Below are positions 60,283 through 64,000 of a stretch of 64,000 nucleotides of DNA, one piece after another; positions within the stretch are counted from its first letter, which is position 1, and every line of letters begins with the position of its first letter. The notes below the pieces were generated by a model. That model had not been told where the DNA came from. It did not search any database and was given only the letters and a program-made list of their open reading frames with translations. Source of the stretch: Thalassovita gelatinovora (lineage in GTDB: Bacteria; Pseudomonadota; Alphaproteobacteria; Rhodobacterales; Rhodobacteraceae); assembly GCF_001458355.1 (NCBI RefSeq), contig NZ_CYSA01000008.1, forward strand, positions 1-64,000. Direction: 5' to 3'. The position numbers and the translations under genes are program-made.

Positions 60283-61104
60283 TCAGTTCAACACGACGAC
60301 TTCGCTGACCCCGCCCCGGTTCACCTTGACGGTGCGGATTGGTTCGACCTCGGCGGTTGCCTCGGGCAGTGCGAAAATCGGTTCGGATTGAGCAAGTTCC
60401 TTGATTTCATTGTCATCAACCGAACGCAGCAGCAGCGAAATAGATCCACTGGCTTCGGCGGCGATGATGGTTTCGGCATCTTCGGGCGCCATTTCCAGTG
60501 TCGCGGTCTTGCCGATGATCACGGCACTCTCGGAATTCGGGGATGATCCTGATTGGTCAATGGCCAGTACCCGAACATTTTGCAAAATGGTTTCGGTCTT
60601 CATGGCGTGTTTACAGGCGATTCCAGAGGTACAGTTGGTGGTCAGCAAAACATCGACCCGATTATTGGGAAGGATGAAGCCGCCCGCAGTCTGCGCGGCG
60701 GACACTTCAATCGCCACAGCGCGCATACCGGCGCTCAGAAGTGCTGACAGGTAACCTTCGCGGCTGTTGGACAGGCTGCCTGACAGGATCGGTTGTCCGG
60801 GGGCGAAATTGTGCCGAAGGATCATGCCGGTGAACTGTTCAAGTTCGTCATCGGCCCCGGTTCTGATGTGATAGGATTCAGACGCGGCGTCTTTGGGCCA
60901 TGTCGCCCAGGCCAAAAGTTCGGGTTTGGTTTCCGTTCCTTCGGTCAACTCGGTCGCGGCAACCAAAACCTGAACGATCGGGACTGGTGCGTGATCTGGG
61001 TCGATTGACGCGCTCGAAATACCGGCGGGCGCAACCGTTTTGACAAGCACTGCTGCGGAGCCTCCGCAGACAAGAGCGATAGCGATGATAAGAGATCTGA
61101 GCAT
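60283..61104 (-). CDS. cpaB: Tad pilus assembly protein CpaB/RcpC
   Basis: A 273-residue periplasmic protein with N-terminal membrane helix MLRSLIIAIALVCGGSAAVL and a SAF domain: VPIVQVLVAATELTEGTETK, with LLAWATWP and GMILRHNFAPGQPILSGSLS, then AVAIEVSAAQTAGGFILPNN and RVDVLLTT. CpaB works with the secretin CpaC, which is not encoded next to it here. ATG at 61104. Ends 18 bases before cpaE. Confidence 0.9.
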   Translation of the reverse strand: MLRSLIIAIALVCGGSAAVLVKTVAPAGISSASIDPDHAPVPIVQVLVAATELTEGTETKPELLAWATWPKDAASESYHIRTGADDELEQFTGMILRHNFAPGQPILSGSLSNSREGYLSALLSAGMRAVAIEVSAAQTAGGFILPNNRVDVLLTTNCTSGIACKHAMKTETILQNVRVLAIDQSGSSPNSESAVIIGKTATLEMAPEDAETIIAAEASGSISLLLRSVDDNEIKELAQSEPIFALPEATAEVEPIRTVKVNRGGVSEVVVLN

Positions 61105-61151
61105 GATGCGCCCCCAAACTGGGAGGATGAAAACAACAATACGGGAGGGCC

Positions 61152-61667
61152 TCAGAACAAGGCCGACACCCAAGGTGTCCGAGGCAGGACGAAAAGAGCG
61201 GCAGCAGAAATCGCGAACCCATAAGGAACCGTGACTTGTCGTGTAACCGTTCCCGCGCCCGTTTCACGGATCGCCGGTGACAGGGGGGACCATCCAAATC
61301 GGTTGGCCCCCAGCATTGTCAAAGTGAAAAACGCACCGAACACTGTCGTTACAAACAGAAAATCAAGTGCATTTTGGGCACCGACCCAGATCGAACAGAC
61401 GGCAGCGTATTTACCATCGCCGGCCCCCGCCCAGCCCAGTGCAAAGGCCGTGAGACCTACAAACACTACGATCGAACCAACCAGCAGGCTTCCCGAGATA
61501 TCGGCCTGGCTCCATCCTGACCCGGGTGCCAGGATCATAAATCCGGCGAGGAGGGTCAGGATCAAACCATTCGGGATCGTCTTGCGCTTGAAATCCCAAA
61601 ATGCAGCGAAAAGGATTGCGGTAATGAAACCGGATACCGACAGTAGCGAAAGATCGAACATCGGCAT
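61152..61667 (-). CDS. cpaA: Prepilin peptidase CpaA/TadV
   Basis: A 171-residue inner-membrane aspartic protease (A24 family) that cleaves the Flp prepilin leader. The two catalytic Asp regions are FWDFKRKTIPNGLIL and GWAGAGDGKYAAVCS (GxGDxK). Six hydrophobic segments. Located right after the flp gene, 54 bases downstream. Confidence 0.9.
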   Translation of the reverse strand: MPMFDLSLLSVSGFITAILFAAFWDFKRKTIPNGLILTLLAGFMILAPGSGWSQADISGSLLVGSIVVFVGLTAFALGWAGAGDGKYAAVCSIWVGAQNALDFLFVTTVFGAFFTLTMLGANRFGWSPLSPAIRETGAGTVTRQVTVPYGFAISAAALFVLPRTPWVSALF

Positions 61668-61721
61668 GTCGGTTGAACCTTTTCCCCTGGGATTGCGCAG
61701 GCTGGTTACGTCAAGACAAGC

Positions 61722-61883
61722 TTACAACGAGTTGGAGATTGTCGTGAAGGTAGATGTCAGGTCCGTACCGAGGGTGGTCAGGGCGGTGATCAGAACCACG
61801 GAAATCAGGCCAGCGATCAGTGCGTATTCAATCGCGGTGGCACCGGATTCTTCTTTTGCGAATTTGGTCAGGAACTTTTTCAT
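61722..61883 (-). CDS. flp: Flp-type pilin
   Basis: A 53-residue major pilin precursor, too short for most gene scans. The sequence starts MKKFLTKFAKEESGATAIEY and continues ALIAGLISVVLITALTTLGT. The leader is cut by CpaA between Gly and Ala of ESG-ATAIEYALIAGL, leaving the Glu-Tyr pair typical of Flp. AAGGAAAG lies four bases before the ATG. First gene of the cpaA-cpaB-cpaE-tadE operon and probably strongly expressed. Confidence 0.93.
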   Translation of the reverse strand: MKKFLTKFAKEESGATAIEYALIAGLISVVLITALTTLGTDLTSTFTTISNSL

Positions 61884-62138
61884 GGGACTTTCCTTTCAGG
61901 TTTGTTGGCATTGTAGCCGGGGTAGGAGTGCCCTTTGGAGGGCGAGGCCGGTCTAGCAGCAACGGATGAGCGGCCTATGAACTGAGAATGACTCGAAACT
62001 TCCGCGCCACAAATTCGGTCGGATGCCCTAGGACAAAATGGTGGTTTTTGTGGGATGGCCTACATACCAAAGCATTTGGCACCCTAAGCTTTGGGGGAGG
62101 GTAGGTATTCTATGGAATTGGGATTCAGAAATGCCATT
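61884..62138. other. Upstream region of the flp operon, no gene seen
   Basis: About 255 bases between the pilin start and the terminator of the TadG-like gene. It should hold the flp promoter and untranslated leader, but I could not assign -35/-10 elements with confidence. No open frame of interest. Confidence 0.35.
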
Positions 62139-62166
62139 AAAAAACCCGGTCGAAACCGGGCTTTTT
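62139..62166 (-). terminator. Bidirectional Rho-independent terminator after the TadG-like gene
   Basis: CCCGGT/ACCGGG stem with a four-base loop (62145-62160) flanked by A-runs on one side and T-runs on the other, so it can stop transcription in both directions. It closes the tadC/tadG-like transcript 53 bases after its stop. Confidence 0.85.
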
Positions 62167-62218
62167 AATTGAGACAAGGCGGATTTTTTCATCGAAATTT
62201 GGCAGTTCAGGACATAGC

Positions 62219-63556
62219 TCATTCCACGACGGAAGCCGATTCGCCTGCCATGATCTGTTCGGTTCCGGTGTTTTCACACGTGACTGACAGGTCTGAATTT
62301 CCACTGAACTTGATGGTGTCGGCGATCACCTGGGTACAGCCGTTTTGAGCATTGGAATTGCCATTGAACGTGACCTCGGAGACCGGCAAATAAATTGCGC
62401 CCTGCAACGACACGCTGGACCCGCCGTTGAATTTATGTGACGTCCCGACGCTGCCGCTGCTCCCCCCGCCACAGCCGCTATGGCCGCTGCTGGAAGAATA
62501 TTTCGATTCCCAGAACAGCATCCCAGAGGTAGGCCCGCTTGTCGGTGCATCCATTTCAATGGTGGAACCGCCGTTGAATTTGACATCGGCCCCGTTGGTC
62601 AAAAAGAAGGTCACGCCGCCGGACTGGTTTGAAATGACGGATTGGGAATTGACCGAAAAAGTGCCGCCATCAATGATGTAAAGCCCCGGTTCAAAGGTCA
62701 CATTGCCCTTGAGTGTCAGCCCATCGCAGAACCTTTTGCTTTGCATGCCATTCGGATGGGTGGTGGTCGCACTGACGGTTGTGCTTCTGTTCGGGCGTCC
62801 GATTCTGCCGCTGCTGCATGATCCCCATGACACCGGTTCGGTTCGATCCGCATAAGGATCCCGGGTTTTTGCCTGCATGGTTTTTGGGGCGCTGCAATCA
62901 TTCAAAGTCAGATTGGACGTATAAGTGGCGCCCCCCACGGTGTGAACGCAATCGGTGGTCATGTGCGATGCGGAATTGTGCATAGAAAACGCATCCGACG
63001 AAGTTGAATTCGATGTCACAACGCAATTGGTCAAATTGACATTTGTCGATCCCGTGACGGTGATCGCACCGGATGCGGTTTCAGACAGCGCCAAAATGCA
63101 GGCTGGGTTGCCACCATCGATCAGACTGACCGATCTGGCAGTCAGGTTGACGTCACCTTGCATGAATATCGCCGAAAACCAGCGCGGTCGGGTTTCGGTC
63201 AAAATGACTTCAACCGCAGAGCTATTGCCAGTATATTCCCCCGATATGGGCGGACTGTGAACCTCAATATTGCCGATTTGCTGTTCGAACCCGGATCCCG
63301 AAGCAATGGTCAGGGCGGTCGTATAAAGAGCGTTGTCATCATCCCCGGCGCGCAGTCGCACTGCAGCGGAGTTCGACGCCAGATCGGAAATATGCTGAAG
63401 CTGTCTTTGCTTTTGATACCAGTGTCCGGTTTCAACACCCAAGCCCAGTCCGCCCATCACAAGAGGCGACAAAATCGCAGTCATAATAAGCACAGAGCCC
63501 GTGTCGTCACGGGCAAATTGGGACAAACACGATGGCAGCGGCAGTCGTTTAAGCAT
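62219..63556 (-). CDS. TadG-like pilus assembly protein
   Basis: A 445-residue protein with one N-terminal helix in the TadG motif DDTGSVLIMTAILSPLVMGG followed by GLGVETGHWYQKQRQLQHIS and SDLASNSAAVRLRAG. The long exported part is rich in Ser, Thr, Asn and Gly, with repeated short blocks such as VTFNGNSNAQNGCTQVIADT and SGGVTFFLTNGADVKFNGGS that suggest a beta-helix-like fold. TadG-family proteins belong to the Tad system, but this extended low-complexity region differs from the usual von Willebrand type A domain. Start at 63556, 17 bases after the tadC stop. Confidence 0.8.
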   Translation of the reverse strand: MLKRLPLPSCLSQFARDDTGSVLIMTAILSPLVMGGLGLGVETGHWYQKQRQLQHISDLASNSAAVRLRAGDDDNALYTTALTIASGSGFEQQIGNIEVHSPPISGEYTGNSSAVEVILTETRPRWFSAIFMQGDVNLTARSVSLIDGGNPACILALSETASGAITVTGSTNVNLTNCVVTSNSTSSDAFSMHNSASHMTTDCVHTVGGATYTSNLTLNDCSAPKTMQAKTRDPYADRTEPVSWGSCSSGRIGRPNRSTTVSATTTHPNGMQSKRFCDGLTLKGNVTFEPGLYIIDGGTFSVNSQSVISNQSGGVTFFLTNGADVKFNGGSTIEMDAPTSGPTSGMLFWESKYSSSSGHSGCGGGSSGSVGTSHKFNGGSSVSLQGAIYLPVSEVTFNGNSNAQNGCTQVIADTIKFSGNSDLSVTCENTGTEQIMAGESASVVE

Positions 63557-63573
63557 AGCGCACCTCTTCGGTT

Positions 63574-64000
63574 TCAGTCGTACATGATTTGGATGATCGC
63601 CGGAGCGATGATGATGACAAAGAGAATAGGCAGGAAAAACAGGATCATCGGCACGGTCAGCTTGGGCGGCAGTGCGGCGGCTTTTTGCTTGGCACGTTCC
63701 AGCCGCAGATCGCGGCTTTCCTTGGCATGCACGCGCAGCGCCCGACCCAGATCGGTGCCGTATTTTTCGGTTTGTTTCAGCGACCCGACCACATGGCGGA
63801 TCTGTTCCAATCCAGTCCGGTCGACCAGATTGTCCAACGCTTGCGACCGGTCTTGCAGATAGGACAGCTCAAGGGCGGTCAGCGAAATTTCTTCGGCCAG
63901 TTCGGTTGATTGCATACCGATTTCTTCCGCTAAACGCATCAGGGCGGCATCAATGCCATAGCCCGATTCAATACATATCAACATCAGATCCAGCGCATCC
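63574..64000 (-). CDS. tadC: Tad pilus inner-membrane protein TadC, C-terminal part (cut by window edge)
   Basis: The frame is open to the right edge and reads DALDLMLICIESGYGIDAAL, the start of the T2SSF domain of TadC, then MRLAEEIGMQSTELAEEISL, the SLKQTEKYGTDLGRALRVHA segment and C-terminal helix TVPMILFFLPILFVIIIAPA. TadC and TadB form the platform of the Tad pilus machine. About two-thirds of the protein lies beyond the window, as would tadB and cpaF in the usual order. Confidence 0.9.
   Translation of the reverse strand, partial: DALDLMLICIESGYGIDAALMRLAEEIGMQSTELAEEISLTALELSYLQDRSQALDNLVDRTGLEQIRHVVGSLKQTEKYGTDLGRALRVHAKESRDLRLERAKQKAAALPPKLTVPMILFFLPILFVIIIAPAIIQIMYD

Overview
The window looks like a chromosomal segment of a marine alphaproteobacterium of the Rhodobacteraceae / Roseobacter group. 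This is inferred from the mix of TRAP, tripartite-tricarboxylate and taurine-type ABC transporters, the Tad pilus genes, a Hint_2 protein, a DUF3445 haem demethylase and many tightly overlapping operons. No taxonomic search was possible.

Layout. 1-1362: a nest of mobile-element debris (an IS256-family element running off the left edge, inserted in an IS3-family element, which sits in an older IS3-family orfA and beside a decayed tyrosine recombinase). 1731-20547: mostly housekeeping genes: an RhlE-type helicase, purB with a tiny secreted-peptide gene, an unusual glycosidase-like surface protein, a haem N-demethylase homologue, a lytic transglycosylase, glnB-glnA, bifunctional nnrDE, a Hint protein, tRNA-Gln(UUG), an MscS channel, a hydroxyacid dehydrogenase, ggt and a pirin.

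21148-56703 is an accessory catabolic region with three local regulators. It has four blocks. (a) Ureidoglycolate lyase plus HyuA/HyuB hydantoinase, facing a D-amino-acid dehydrogenase and TctCBA transporter operon. (b) A TRAP transporter, a glutamine-synthetase-like ligase and a small CHMI-type isomerase. (c) A Rieske oxygenase split over two genes. One protein holds only the [2Fe-2S] domain. The other holds the mononuclear-iron catalytic domain but has lost the cluster ligands. A third small unknown gene follows. Divergent to them are an adrenodoxin-reductase-type flavoprotein and a flavodoxin, the probable electron supply. (d) An IclR regulator with a FolD variant that lacks the cyclohydrolase lysine, divergent to a nine-gene operon: creatininase family, cytosine-deaminase-type amidohydrolase, FAD-linked oxidase, NAD(P)H quinone oxidoreductase, ABC transporter, a normal FolD and a MetF-like protein. 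Then come panBC and a dimethylglycine-dehydrogenase-like enzyme.

Together these suggest uptake and breakdown of N-methylated, nitrogen-rich compounds (cyclic amides or amines), with released methyl groups collected on tetrahydrofolate. The substrate is not identified; this is inference. The split Rieske oxygenase with its flavodoxin chain is the most unusual thing in the window.

56949-64000: a carboxymuconolactone-decarboxylase-like protein, a DUF938 methyltransferase-like protein, and a minus-strand Tad pilus locus (TadC end, TadG-like, Flp pilin, CpaA, CpaB, CpaE, two TadE-like pseudopilins) with no secretin gene in the visible part. Start codons below were chosen from ribosome-binding sites, signal peptides and overlaps. 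Family names come from motif recognition only.
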